Positions 18,301-26,571 of a DNA stretch of 64,000 nt are shown one piece after another. The position numbers were made by a program, and so were the translations under genes. The stretch lies in NCBI GenBank assembly GCA_035649275.1, contig DASRJW010000101.1, positions 210,209-274,208 on the forward strand. The letters are read 5' to 3'. The stretch is from Candidatus Krumholzibacteriia bacterium (GTDB taxonomy: Bacteria; Krumholzibacteriota; Krumholzibacteriia; G020349025). Positions within the stretch are counted from its first letter, which is position 1. Every line of letters starts with the position of its first letter. The notes beneath the pieces are model-generated. The model was not told the origin of the DNA, searched no databases, and was given only the letters and a program-made list of their open reading frames with translations.

Positions 18301-19457
18301 TTTTCTACAAGGGCCGCAGTGTGGAAGCAGCCGGGAAGGTGCTGAACGGAACGCTGTTCTGGCCCGCGTGGCTCCGTCTCGCCGGCATGCGCGTCGGCCG
18401 GAAGTGCGAGATCAGCTCGATCATGGAAGTCGTCCCGGAGCTCGTCGTCCTCGGCGACGAATCCTTCTTTGCCGATGGCATCTACCTCGGTGCGCCGCGG
18501 CTCGACCGCGGCACCGTGTCCTGCGGCGAGACGGTCCTCGGGAACAACACCTTCCTCGGCAACCACGTCGTCGTGCCCTCCGGGAGCCGGTTGCCCGGGG
18601 ACATCCTCCTCGGCGTCTGCACCCGCGCCGACCCGAAGCGCATCCGGCCAGGAACCTCGTGGTTCGGTCACCCGCTGCTCGAGTTGCCCCGGCGCGAAGT
18701 GATCGCCGCCGACCGGCGCTTGACCCACGATCCCGCCTGGTACCGCTACGCCACCCGGGTGTTCTGGGAGATCTCGCGGTCACTCTTACCGGCGCTGCCG
18801 CTGCTCCTTCTCCTCGCCTGGTTCAAGCGGGTAGTGCACGGCTACGAGGTGCAGCCGCGCACGGTCTTCACCCTCATCACCTTGCCGGGCACCACGCTGG
18901 TGGCGCTCGCCATCCCGCCGGCCCTCGTGCTCGGTCTCAAGTGGGCGCTTCTCGGGCGCGTGCGCGAGGGACGGCACTGGTTGTGGTCGTGCTGGTGTGG
19001 GCGCTGGGATCTTCTCTACGTCGCCTGGGCGGACTGGGCGCACGGCATTCTCTCCTTCTTCGAAGGCACCGTGTGCATGACCTGGTGGTTGCGGGCCATG
19101 GGAGCTCGCATCGGCAGGCGCGTCGTTCTCGGCAGCGGCTTTGCCCAGTTGGTCGACCCGGACATGCTGCGCTGCGACGACGACGCCACCGTCGCCTGCC
19201 TGTTCCAGGCGCACAGTTTCGAGGACCGGGTGCTGAAGATCGCTCCGGTTCACATCGGCGCCGGATGTTCCCTCGCGAGCGGGGCCGTGCTCATGTATGG
19301 CGCCGAGATCGGCGCCGGGACGGAGGTGGGGGAGAACAGCGTGGTGATGAAGCACGAGCACCTGCTGCCGCACCACTCGTACGTCGGCTTCCCCACGCAG
19401 CTCTGCACCCCGCAGGAGCCGGTGGCGCTGCCCGTGTCGATGGAGGGCGCGGCATGA
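15312..19457 (+). CDS. Pls/PosA-type single-module non-ribosomal peptide synthetase with membrane-embedded C-terminal half
   Basis: About 1381 residues. Residues ~20-560 are an adenylation domain: YVIYTSGTTGWPKGV (A3), GYGPTE (A5), GELCIEGVNVARGYL, YRTGDLV (A7), GRIDAQVQIRGHRVELG (A8) and PASGKIDRRALP (A10). Residues ~565-640 are a carrier domain whose phosphopantetheine serine sits in LGGNS. No thioesterase or condensation domain follows. Instead there are six or so hydrophobic segments interleaved with three soluble left-handed beta-helix-like blocks (around 780, 1030 and 1270). This is the layout of epsilon-poly-L-lysine synthetase and relatives, which make isopeptide homopolymers at the membrane. 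The start is uncertain: TTG 15312 is given; GTG 15243 and GTG 15360 are in frame. The coupled transferase gene supports function. Confidence 0.88.
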   Translation: MQPAPGHPAPPLDAPRVTPPAFLHRIFERTAARFPAQIAIEIPPSAANPRRARHTYAAIDAAAERLAARLRPLVRGECVVAILLPRVSHHIFVAQLAVLKAGAAYTCIEPDLPAERVRFVLEDSRAVAVLTSSAWKGLAEGAATPAERCIDAVACIDALEAGRDHEGRHTAAARRGRSAASRSEVGSGAPVAGAPPTPAWLQPTSLCYVIYTSGTTGWPKGVMIEHRSIVNLMVADAAFFDLNPRDRIGQLSSCAYDSSVEEIYLAFAVGATLVLMDDDVNRLGPDLVPWLRKERLTMFCPAPTLLRTCPEARPEQDLPDLHTIYVGGEELTPDVANRWAPGRRFVNGYGPTECAVVVTQARVREGLPITIGAPVENNRAWILDAELREVGAGETGELCIEGVNVARGYLHRPDLTQEKFVDHPRYGRIYRTGDLVQRDAAGALLYLGRIDAQVQIRGHRVELGAIESHLSECEGIAAAACKLQEDGRLVAYVVSRNGKPPGVETLRSGLARRLPEYMLPVHYMFVDDLPRMPASGKIDRRALPEIRFEDEGRGRREGSAPRSELEWLVADAMAKHLRFSSHVSVFDDFFHDLGGNSLIAAQVISSLRADERTAGLTVRDLYEARTIAALAAKAAPGSTARQRTAPVTRRRWSGRRVALGSVVQCTCILMGGVGAAAAAFVLLLHLLPALLQRTGLAFLGLALPWLLFAGRALWLPVAFLLAVGTKKLLIGRYTAGRTPYLGSLYVRHWIVQRVVSLVPWGLLEGTTLKNACLRALGARVGRNVTIHTGVELRAGGWDLLEIGDDVTLGRDAMLKLASVHDQEFVLGPITIGSGATVETRACLSAYSSMGEESCLTTLSMLPAGSSIPPGETWDGIPAAGVARTRPAPALTTQERHWSPAAHGALLLLLEFVLGPLVQLPFFAVLLGCALYWQVDGAGVVRWLWAPQAPAPGTLVVLALAVMLGAALVLPLRALACRAMGRTPAGVHSRWGFHFLRLFYKGRSVEAAGKVLNGTLFWPAWLRLAGMRVGRKCEISSIMEVVPELVVLGDESFFADGIYLGAPRLDRGTVSCGETVLGNNTFLGNHVVVPSGSRLPGDILLGVCTRADPKRIRPGTSWFGHPLLELPRREVIAADRRLTHDPAWYRYATRVFWEISRSLLPALPLLLLLAWFKRVVHGYEVQPRTVFTLITLPGTTLVALAIPPALVLGLKWALLGRVREGRHWLWSCWCGRWDLLYVAWADWAHGILSFFEGTVCMTWWLRAMGARIGRRVVLGSGFAQLVDPDMLRCDDDATVACLFQAHSFEDRVLKIAPVHIGAGCSLASGAVLMYGAEIGAGTEVGENSVVMKHEHLLPHHSYVGFPTQLCTPQEPVALPVSMEGAA

Positions 19458-20152
19458 GGGCGCCGGTCGCGCCCGCAGCCGAACCCGCTGCCGCGGCAGA
19501 ACAGCTTTGGGTCGGCGCCGTCGAGGTGTCGCTCTGGTGGGCGCGCTTGGACGTATCGCCGCACCACCTCGAGCGCTGCCGCGACCTGTTGGCGCCAGAG
19601 GAGCGGGCCGCAGGCGAGGCCAGGCGCCACAACAGGGACCGCTACGTCGCCGCGCGCGGCCTCTTGCGCCAGGTCCTCGGCCGGCACCTCGGGATCGAAC
19701 CGGCGCGGCTTCGCTTCGGCCATTCGCCCCAGGGGAAACCTTTCCTCCGTGACCTCGCCGCCGCTCCTGCATTCAGCGCTTCCCGTTCCGGAGCTTGGCT
19801 GGGGATCGCCTTGACCACCCACGGCGCCGTCGGCCTCGACATCGAACGGCTGCGGCATGACGTAGACTGCAGGGTGGTGGCGGAGCAGCTGTTCGCCCCC
19901 GGGGAGCGGGCGGCGCTCTCGGCGCTCGCGCCGGCGGCGAGACGCCAGGCCTTCTTCTCTTGCTGGGTGCGACGAGAGGCCTGCCTGAAGGGCATCGGCA
20001 CCGGCCTGGCGCTGCCGCCGGAGCAGCTCGAGGTCGGCGTCGAACCGGCTCTCGCTCGTGTCACGTGCCAGCACCACCGCTGGCTGGTGCAGAACGTCAC
20101 GGCACCGCAGGCGGGCTATGTCGCCGCCGTCGCCGTCGAGAACGGGGTCTGA
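19454..20152 (+). CDS. 4'-phosphopantetheinyl transferase (Sfp type)
   Basis: 232 residues. This family moves the phosphopantetheine arm of CoA to the carrier-domain serine of synthetases. Visible signature pieces are GLDIERLR (Asp129 and Glu131 as the Mg ligands) and WVRREACLKGIGTGL (Glu175 and Lys179), plus the RYVAARGLLRQVLG helix near the N-terminus. The usual Asn-Leu-Ser-His stretch reads FSASRS here, so one common CoA contact differs. The ATG overlaps the stop of the synthetase gene (ATGA). That coupling makes the neighbouring carrier domain the obvious substrate. Confidence 0.9.
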   Translation: MRAPVAPAAEPAAAAEQLWVGAVEVSLWWARLDVSPHHLERCRDLLAPEERAAGEARRHNRDRYVAARGLLRQVLGRHLGIEPARLRFGHSPQGKPFLRDLAAAPAFSASRSGAWLGIALTTHGAVGLDIERLRHDVDCRVVAEQLFAPGERAALSALAPAARRQAFFSCWVRREACLKGIGTGLALPPEQLEVGVEPALARVTCQHHRWLVQNVTAPQAGYVAAVAVENGV

Positions 20153-20219
20153 ATCTTCGTCGACCCCACGGGAAGGCTCTGGACCGCACGGGAGTGCTCT
20201 GGGAGTAGGAGGAAAGATC

Positions 20220-20528
20220 GTGGCCGAATTCGTGAAGGTCGCAGTGAGAAGCGAGATCGAACCCGGTCAGGCCCACCTGGTCGAGGTGAAGGGCCAGCAG
20301 ATTGCCTTGTTCAACGTGGGCGGCCAGTTCTGCGCCCTCGCCAACAACTGTACGCACCGGGGCGGGCCGCTCGCCGACGGTGAGTTGTCGGGGTACGAAA
20401 TCATGTGCCCGCTGCACGGCGCTCGCTTCGACGTCCGCACCGGTGAGGTGTTGGGTCCACCGGCGGAAGAAGCGGTCGCCTGCTACAGCGTGCGTGTCAC
20501 CGGGGAAGACGTCGAGGTGGGTGTCTAG
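20220..20528 (+). CDS. Rieske [2Fe-2S] ferredoxin-like protein
   Basis: 102 residues with no signal peptide, so it is cytoplasmic. Cys44/His46 (CTHRGGPL) and Cys63/His66 (CPLHGARFD) form the standard two-Cys two-His Rieske cluster site. The size fits NirD-like or oxygenase-type stand-alone ferredoxins. GTG 20220 is chosen because TAGGAGGAAAG lies just upstream. It follows the transferase gene by 67 nt and may or may not belong to the same transcript. It could deliver electrons to an oxygenase that modifies the peptide product, but none is adjacent, so that is speculation. Confidence 0.88.
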   Translation: MAEFVKVAVRSEIEPGQAHLVEVKGQQIALFNVGGQFCALANNCTHRGGPLADGELSGYEIMCPLHGARFDVRTGEVLGPPAEEAVACYSVRVTGEDVEVGV

Positions 20529-20578
20529 GTGCAAACCGCCTCCGTGCCTGTCACACGATGCGGCGGTGAGCTCTCGCG

Positions 20579-22108
20579 CTAGCGTGCGCTCTGCCCGCGG
20601 TAGAGCGACTTGATGTCGCTCCAGGTGCGCGCTTCGACCGCTTCGGCCGCGCAGGCCACCACTCCGGCGCCGATGCCGCCGCAATCTCCCGCGCCGCTGC
20701 CCGCAGCGCAGGGGGAATCGGCGTGGATGGACACATCGCCCGCGGTCCTTGGATCGGTGCAGAAGAGGGGGTCGGCGCTCATGTTGCCGCCGGCGTCCGT
20801 GCCGCAGACCGTGTTCCCCGAAACGTTGTCGAAAAGCAGGCTGCAGCTCCAGGTCGCGTCACCGCGGCAGGTCTGGCCGAGCGTGGTGTGGGTGATGAGC
20901 ACCGAGCGCAGCGTGCCGCCTTCCGAGAGATCGAGGCACGCGACGCCGTCCGGCGTGCCCCCCGAGTTGCCGACGAAGGTGCTGTGTTCGATGACGCTGC
21001 GGAAGAAAGCGAAGATCGCACCACCCTGACCTGCGCCCTGTGGGTTGGTGCGGAGCGCCGCGTTGCCGACGAAGACGCTGCCCTGGACGGTGAGTTCGTC
21101 GCCCACGAGAGCGCCACCGCGGCCGGGGCCGCGCTCGCACTTCGCCACATTGTCGAGGAACAAGCAGTCGGTCACCGATCCCGAACCGATGGAGGCGGCT
21201 CCCGCCGTGGCGCTGAAGTAGTGTCCGTCCACCACGTTGCGGCGGAAGGCGCAGCGTGACAAGAGCGGGCTTCCCGTGGCCCGCACGGCGCCGCCGATGG
21301 TGGTGCCGGCGCTGGCGGCCTCATTGTCCTCGAAGACGCAGTCGACGATCCGGGGGGAGATCCCTTCCACGGCGCCGCCGCTTGCGGCCTCGAAGCCTCG
21401 GACTCGATTGCCCCGGAAGGTGCAGCGCACGATCTCTGCATCGGTGCAAGCGATGGCACCACCGTGACCGTTCGTCGGGCCTTCCAGTGCGGCGACGTTT
21501 TCAACGAACTCGCAATCCTCGATGCCGGCCCAGACGCAGGCGATGGCGCCACCCCGCGCCGAGCCTCCGGTCGCGACATTGGCCCGGAAAACGCAGCGCC
21601 GCACCGCCGGCAGGGAAGCGCCGCGAGCATCGATGGCACCGCCGCGGCCATTGGCCTCGGAGGCGAGGCCGTTCTGCAGGGTCAAGTCCTCGATCACCAC
21701 CGGGCCCGCATCGACGCACTCGAGGACGCGCCCCATGGATTCGGCATCGAGGATGGTGACCGCCGCGCCCGCTTCGCCTCGCAACGAAACTCCCGGCGCG
21801 AGGCGCAGCATCGACGGCGGGTTCGAGGCCTGGGAGGTCCAGCTGTAGGTCCCCGGCGCCAGGAGGACGACGTCTCCGGCGCTGGCCGAGTCGACGCCGG
21901 CCTGGATCGTGGGTGCGTCCCCCGAGCCGTCGGGGACGATGCGCCAGTTACGGGCGGCGGCGCTGGTCGGGCCCAGGAGCGCTCCCACCACAACGACACG
22001 AGCAAAGCAGCCACGCGACGCCCTCTGGGTCTTGAAATACGCCGTGCGCCGGATCTCGGTGGTGGGCAGCGAGCTGCGTGCCCACGATGCCAGGAGATGC
22101 TCGAGCAT
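20579..22108 (-). CDS. Right-handed parallel beta-helix repeat protein
   Basis: 509 residues. An N-terminal hydrophobic segment (VVVVGALLGPTSA, about residues 38-50) may be the signal, with an unusually long lead, so the true start could be internal. After PDGSGDAPTIQAGVDSASAGD (pectate-lyase-like opening) come many imperfect 22-30 residue coils with C-x-F/F-x-x-N turns (CVFRANVA, CEFVENVAA, CTFRGN, CVFEDNEA, CAFRRNV, CLFLDNVA, SVFVGNAA, STFVGN). This is the pattern of polymorphic-outer-membrane/beta-helix surface proteins. Cysteines recur at equivalent ladder positions. It is convergent with the Rieske gene. Carbohydrate binding or adhesion is possible, but no catalytic residues are evident. 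Confidence 0.75.
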   Translation of the reverse strand: MLEHLLASWARSSLPTTEIRRTAYFKTQRASRGCFARVVVVGALLGPTSAAARNWRIVPDGSGDAPTIQAGVDSASAGDVVLLAPGTYSWTSQASNPPSMLRLAPGVSLRGEAGAAVTILDAESMGRVLECVDAGPVVIEDLTLQNGLASEANGRGGAIDARGASLPAVRRCVFRANVATGGSARGGAIACVWAGIEDCEFVENVAALEGPTNGHGGAIACTDAEIVRCTFRGNRVRGFEAASGGAVEGISPRIVDCVFEDNEAASAGTTIGGAVRATGSPLLSRCAFRRNVVDGHYFSATAGAASIGSGSVTDCLFLDNVAKCERGPGRGGALVGDELTVQGSVFVGNAALRTNPQGAGQGGAIFAFFRSVIEHSTFVGNSGGTPDGVACLDLSEGGTLRSVLITHTTLGQTCRGDATWSCSLLFDNVSGNTVCGTDAGGNMSADPLFCTDPRTAGDVSIHADSPCAAGSGAGDCGGIGAGVVACAAEAVEARTWSDIKSLYRGQSAR

Positions 22109-22224
22109 GCCTCAACCTAGCGCCGCTCCCGGGCTGGCGCAAGCAGCGGCGCCGCGGTGGCGAAGTCGAGCTACGCCGGCCGCGGCTCCGAGCGAACGAC
22201 CACGATCAGACCCGTCACTGGATG

Positions 22225-22644
22225 CTATCGTCCACTGTACTCCGCGCTGAGCCTTCCCAGGGCGAGCGCCCCCAGCGAGAGACCGAAGTCGCGCAGCGCG
22301 ATGTCGAAGTAGCCGGGGATGAGCAGCAGGTTCAAGATGATGACCCACAGCCAGGCGGCCACCACGTAGCTGAAGAGACGCGGTTTCAACGCGACCCCGA
22401 TGCCCGCAACGATCTCGATCACGCCCACGGCGAGCATGAGCTGGTGGGCATGGCCTCCCGTGAGCCCGTTGACGAAGGCAGGCACGTACTTGTCCCAATC
22501 GACGAGCAAATGGAAGAACTTGTCGAGACCGGCCAGGATCGGTGCGACCGTGAAGCCGAAGTGCAGGATCCTGTACGCCTGGTAGGAGGGTGCTTGAGCC
22601 TCCGCATGCGAGTCGGCACGGAGTCCTGAAGTGACGGCAGTCAT
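22225..22644 (-). CDS. DoxX-like four-TM membrane protein
   Basis: 139 residues. Four hydrophobic segments at about 25-42, 68-85, 90-110 and 115-130, with an early FGFTVAPILAGLDKFFHLL motif, fit DoxX/DoxD-like proteins, small membrane proteins tied to redox or quinone chemistry. It is transcribed divergently from an Fe-S-type HTH regulator. A 32-bp palindrome lies between the two genes about 85 bp upstream of this ATG, so repression by that regulator is likely. Confidence 0.78.
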   Translation of the reverse strand: MTAVTSGLRADSHAEAQAPSYQAYRILHFGFTVAPILAGLDKFFHLLVDWDKYVPAFVNGLTGGHAHQLMLAVGVIEIVAGIGVALKPRLFSYVVAAWLWVIILNLLLIPGYFDIALRDFGLSLGALALGRLSAEYSGR

Positions 22645-22728
22645 TACGATTCCTCCTGCTTCGAGGGCTGCCTCGTCGGGCAGCGGTCCTTTCTCTCTCC
22701 TTTGCCTTCCACGAGGGAACTGGGAAGG

Positions 22729-22760
22729 TTTCTAAAACTAATATAAATAAGTTATAGAAA
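22729..22760. promoter_or_regulatory. AT-rich 32-bp palindrome, candidate operator in the divergent DoxX/regulator promoter
   Basis: The block opens with TTTCTAAAACTA and closes with AGTTATAGAAA, an imperfect dyad with arms of about 12 bp around an AT-only centre. It is strikingly AT-rich against GC-rich surroundings and sits between the divergent genes at 22644 (minus) and 22857 (plus). One arm (TTCTAAAAC at 22730-22738) recurs inverted at 22842-22850, directly in front of the regulator gene. The binding protein is inferred to be the regulator at 22857. Confidence 0.6.
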
Positions 22761-22841
22761 ACCCTAGAGCCGGTCAAGTACCTTTATTCTTGTCAGATCA
22801 AATAAAACGACCTCTGGAGGGCTATTTAGTCAATGGCTCCT

Positions 22842-22850
22842 GTTTTAGAA
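22842..22850. promoter_or_regulatory. Second half-site of the same motif, next to the regulator start
   Basis: GTTTTAGAA is the exact reverse complement of the TTCTAAAAC half-site in the 22729-22760 palindrome. It lies 6 bp before the ATG of the HTH regulator, where binding would block its own translation or transcription start. Inferred autoregulatory half-site. Confidence 0.4.
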
Positions 22851-22856
22851 TAGGAT

Positions 22857-23600
22857 ATGGTGCTCGACCCCAAGACCTTGGCCGACCAAATAGCCCGGAT
22901 CGCGGTTCTGGACGAGCCGCTCCGGAGAGACCTGTACCTCTTCGTTTCCAATCGGGGCGGCGAGGTGAGCCGGGACGAGGCGGCGAAGGCCCTGGGTGTC
23001 TCCCGCGCCCTCGTGGCATTTCATCTCGACAAGCTGGTCGAGGGAGGTCTCCTGGAGACCACCTACCGGCGGATTTCCGGACGGACCGGCCCGGGTGCGG
23101 GTCGGCCTGCCAAGCTTTACCGCCTGTCCGCGAAGCAGCTCGAGCTGAGCCTCCCGGAACGCCGCTACGAACTCGCGGCGCAGCTGCTCCTCCAGGCTCT
23201 CGAGCGGATGCCGGCCAAGGGCGGTCGCCAAGCCGTGCATGACGTCGCCCATGGGTGGGGCCAACGGCTGGGTGTCGAAGCACGCGCCCGTGCGAGCCCG
23301 GCCGTCACCTCGGAACGGCTGTTCCAAGAAGCCACCGAGGTGCTGAGTCAGTGCGGCTTCGAGCCCCGCTGGGAGGCGCGGGGTCATCTGGCGCTGCGCA
23401 ACTGCCCCTTCGAAGCCATCGCCAGCGAACACCGAGACCTCGTCTGCGGGATGAACCTGGCGTTGATGCAGGGCTTGCTCGCCGGCCTCGGCCTCGATGC
23501 CTTGAGCGCCAAGCTCGACCCCCAACCGGGCATGTGCTGTGTCATCCTGGGTCTCGATCCGAGCCGGAGCCCTACCGATCAGAGTCCCATTTGCGGTTGA
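22857..23600 (+). CDS. ArsR-like winged-helix regulator with C-terminal cysteine cluster (SufR-like)
   Basis: 247 residues. The N-terminal winged helix (about 20-75) contains GGEVSRDEAAKALGVSRALV, then the wing with GAGRPAKLYRLS, as in SufR and related Fe-S-sensing repressors. The C-terminal half carries Cys183 (NCPFEAIAS), His192, Cys197 (VCGM) and Cys227-Cys228 (MCC), a spacing that matches SufR-type cluster ligands. It is therefore probably a redox or Fe-S sensing repressor. It is divergent from the DoxX-like gene with a palindromic operator between, and 16 nt upstream of the spermidine-synthase/TPR gene, which it may also control. No suf genes are present here. Confidence 0.82.
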   Translation: MVLDPKTLADQIARIAVLDEPLRRDLYLFVSNRGGEVSRDEAAKALGVSRALVAFHLDKLVEGGLLETTYRRISGRTGPGAGRPAKLYRLSAKQLELSLPERRYELAAQLLLQALERMPAKGGRQAVHDVAHGWGQRLGVEARARASPAVTSERLFQEATEVLSQCGFEPRWEARGHLALRNCPFEAIASEHRDLVCGMNLALMQGLLAGLGLDALSAKLDPQPGMCCVILGLDPSRSPTDQSPICG

Positions 23601-23616
23601 GCGTCGAGGTCCCGCC

Positions 23617-26475
23617 ATGCGCCGCGCCACCCTCCTCGCCTGCCTCTTTCTCTCCGGCGCCGCAGGTCTCATCGCCGAGGTGTGCTGGATACGCCGGGCA
23701 TCTCTCGTCTTCGGCTCGACGACGCTCGCCACGAGCTCGGTGGTGGCGGTCTTCTTTCTCGGTCTCGCGCTCGGCAGCTGGCTCTTCGGCCGGCTTTCGC
23801 TGCGCCTCGCCCGCCCTCTCCGCCTGTACGGCTGGCTCGAAATCGGGCTCGCTGCTTTGGTGCTCGCCAGCAGTGCGACGTTCGCTGGCGCCGAGGCGCT
23901 CTACGGCCACTTCTATCGCGCCGCTGCGGGCTCGACCTGGATCACGAGGATTCTTCTGGTGGCGGTGGTGATTCTGCCGCCTACCGTGCTGATGGGGGGC
24001 ACGCTGCCGCTTTTTTGCCGGCAGTTCGTGCAAGGGCAGGCTCGGATCGTGGCGGGAGTGGGACTCCTCTACGCTCTCAACACCCTCGGTGCTGCTGCTG
24101 GCTGCGCCGCCTCCGGTTTCCTGCTCATCCCAGCGCTGGGGCTGCATCGCACCCTCCTGATCGGGGCCTTTCTCAGTCTCATGGCGGGAATCACCGCCGC
24201 GGTCTCCCGCGCGCCTGCGACATTCCTGGCGTCGCCGAGCGCCGGCCGGAATCGGGAGCCTTCCGGCACGAGACAGAGAGCAGCGGCGAGCAGCCACGGC
24301 ATTTCGCTGACCGAAGTGCAGCGCCGCTCCGTCGTGCCCTGGCTCTTCTTCGCCGTGGGGTTCGTCGCCCTGGGGTACGAGGTGCTGTGGACGCGCTTCC
24401 TCGCGCTCGTGGTGCGCACGACGTTACACACCTACACTCTCAGCCTGACCGTGGTTCTCCTCGGCATCTTTCTCGGCAGTTGTATGGCGTCGAGACTTTC
24501 CAATGGCGTCACCGGACGCCCCAGACTCTTCGGAGCCCTGCAGGTTCTCGGCGGCCTGGTGATGCTGGCGACCATGTTGCTGCCGCCGCGGGCATGGCAG
24601 GTGCTGCATTCGGAAACCTGGACCTGCTTCGCTCTCGCCCTCGTCCCCGCCATCCTCTCCGGCGCCTCCTTGCCGATCGCAGTGCGCTTGGTGGCGCTCG
24701 ATCCCCTGCAAGTGGGCCGCGTCACCGGCACGCTGACCGCGGTGAACACCCTGGGCGGGATCGTCGGGGCGCTCCTCGTCGGTTTCGTGACCCTGCCGCA
24801 CCTCGGCTTGCAGCGCAGCATGTTCCTCACCTCGGGTGTCGCCCTCGTGAGCGGCTTCGCCGCCTGGTGGGTGCTCGATCGCCGCCCCCGCCTCGTGGTT
24901 CGCCTGCTCGCGATCGCGGTCTGCACGGGGTTGTGGCTGGCGCTCCCGCGCCTGTTGCCGACGCGGCTGCCCGCGGATTTCCTCTCTGCGCGCGAGGTTC
25001 TCGTCGATTACAAGGAGGGGCTCGAAACGAACCTGGCCGTGGTGCGCAAGCAGCGCGCCTTGCAGCTGGAGGCGGACCGCTGGTGGCAAGGGCAGGATCG
25101 CAAGACGCACCAGATCATGGCCGCCCATCTCCCCATGCTGCTCCATTCGAGGCCGCAACGCGTGCTCGTGGTCGGCGTGGGCGCGGGCCAGACGCCGGAG
25201 CGCGTCTTGCTCTATGGGCCCAAGCAGCTCAGCTGCATCGACATCGAACCGGCAGTTTTCGACCTCGTGCGGCGGCACTTCCCGAGTACATGGATGGACG
25301 ACCCGCGCGTGCGCCTCCTGCGCGAAGACGGCCGCAACTACATCGCCCACACGGGAGAGCGCTACGACGTCATCGCGCTCGAAGTGGGGCAGGTCTTCCG
25401 CCCTGGCGCGGCGGCCTTCTACACCACCGACTTCTACCGGCGCGCCCGGGCCCGACTGGAGCCCGGGGGCCTCCTCTCGCAATTCGTGCCCCTCGCCTTT
25501 CTCTCGCCCGATACCTTCAAGAGCGTCGTCGCCTCTTTCCTGGCCGTCTTTCCGCAGAGCCTTCTCTGGTACAACACTTCGGAGCTCCTCCTCGTGGGCG
25601 CCAACGCCGAGCGCATCCAGATCGACCCGGCGCGACTCGACCTCCTCGCCTCGGATGCCGCGATCCACGACGATCTGAGCTGGAGCTACTGGGACGGGCC
25701 CGCGTACTGGCTCAACCAAGCGCCCGTTTTTCTCGGTGGTTTCCTTTGCGGGCCTGGCGGTCTGGCGTCGCTCGTGGCCGCTGCGCCGCTCCTGGACGAC
25801 GACCGTCCGGTTCTCGCCTCGGCGACGCGGAAGGCGAGCGACCAGCAGATGAACGAAGTACCGATTCTGGGGCAATTGCGCTCGCGTCTCGAGCCCCTGG
25901 CCGCGGTTCTGTCGGCGCCGCTACCGGACACGACGCTCGCTGCTGCGGCCGCGGTACGCGAGAGCAACCTGGGGGACATAGTGGCGAGCGCGCTCCTGCG
26001 GCGGGTGGAGACGCTGCGCGATGCCGGGCGCCGCGACGAGATGGAGACGCTCTTGCACGACGCGCTGCGGGCGAACCCGGAGAACGTGCAGGCGAACCGC
26101 CTGCTCGCGGACCTTTATCTCCTGGGCGGGCGCCTCGACGAGGCGCAGAGCGCCTACGCTCGGGCCCTGGCGCTCCGCCCGGACGATGGAGCGTCCCATC
26201 TCGGTCTCGCCTTGCTCTTGCAGGTGCAGCAGCGCTTCGCGGAGGCCGTCGCGCACTACGAGATCGGCCTCGAGCAAGATCCAGAGGACGCCGAAGCGCA
26301 CAACAACCTGGGGGCGGCGCTCGTGCAGGTAGGCGACCTGAATGGGGCCTGGCAGCACTTCGAGGCGGCGCTGCGCCTCCGCCCCAGTTACACCGACGCG
26401 CGACAGAATCTAGAGCGTTTGCAGGCTTTCCGGAGCGGTGGGGCGACGGCGCCGCCGGCGGGATCGGAACGTTAA
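23617..26475 (+). CDS. Membrane-embedded spermidine-synthase-like protein with C-terminal TPR repeats
   Basis: 952 residues. Residues ~1-460 contain about 11-13 hydrophobic segments of the fused permease-like type. Residues ~490-700 are a Rossmann methyltransferase/aminopropyltransferase-like domain (VLVVGVGAGQTPERVLLYG, then CIDIEPAVFDLVRRHFP, LLREDGRNYIAH). Three or so TPR units follow at ~805-930 (ANRLLADLYLLGGRLDEAQ, YARALALRPDDGASHLGLAL, AHNNLGAALVQVGDLNGAW). Proteins of this build are common in environmental bacteria and their reaction is unproven. True polyamine synthase residues are not all evident, so 'spermidine synthase' is only the fold. ATG 23617 starts at the first membrane segment. 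Confidence 0.85.
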   Translation: MRRATLLACLFLSGAAGLIAEVCWIRRASLVFGSTTLATSSVVAVFFLGLALGSWLFGRLSLRLARPLRLYGWLEIGLAALVLASSATFAGAEALYGHFYRAAAGSTWITRILLVAVVILPPTVLMGGTLPLFCRQFVQGQARIVAGVGLLYALNTLGAAAGCAASGFLLIPALGLHRTLLIGAFLSLMAGITAAVSRAPATFLASPSAGRNREPSGTRQRAAASSHGISLTEVQRRSVVPWLFFAVGFVALGYEVLWTRFLALVVRTTLHTYTLSLTVVLLGIFLGSCMASRLSNGVTGRPRLFGALQVLGGLVMLATMLLPPRAWQVLHSETWTCFALALVPAILSGASLPIAVRLVALDPLQVGRVTGTLTAVNTLGGIVGALLVGFVTLPHLGLQRSMFLTSGVALVSGFAAWWVLDRRPRLVVRLLAIAVCTGLWLALPRLLPTRLPADFLSAREVLVDYKEGLETNLAVVRKQRALQLEADRWWQGQDRKTHQIMAAHLPMLLHSRPQRVLVVGVGAGQTPERVLLYGPKQLSCIDIEPAVFDLVRRHFPSTWMDDPRVRLLREDGRNYIAHTGERYDVIALEVGQVFRPGAAAFYTTDFYRRARARLEPGGLLSQFVPLAFLSPDTFKSVVASFLAVFPQSLLWYNTSELLLVGANAERIQIDPARLDLLASDAAIHDDLSWSYWDGPAYWLNQAPVFLGGFLCGPGGLASLVAAAPLLDDDRPVLASATRKASDQQMNEVPILGQLRSRLEPLAAVLSAPLPDTTLAAAAAVRESNLGDIVASALLRRVETLRDAGRRDEMETLLHDALRANPENVQANRLLADLYLLGGRLDEAQSAYARALALRPDDGASHLGLALLLQVQQRFAEAVAHYEIGLEQDPEDAEAHNNLGAALVQVGDLNGAWQHFEAALRLRPSYTDARQNLERLQAFRSGGATAPPAGSER

Positions 26476-26571
26476 GAGCCGGTCAAGAGCATCCGCGCCC
26501 ACTCGGGCGGCGGGATCTTGTCTCGCTCGCAGCGGTCCGGTATCATTTCGATTCGATCTGGGGGTACAACA

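Noticed and set aside
20535-20567. Inverted repeat ACCGCC/GGCGGT between the Rieske and beta-helix genes
   Set aside because: Only 6 bp with a 21-nt loop, no T-run; too weak to call a terminator.
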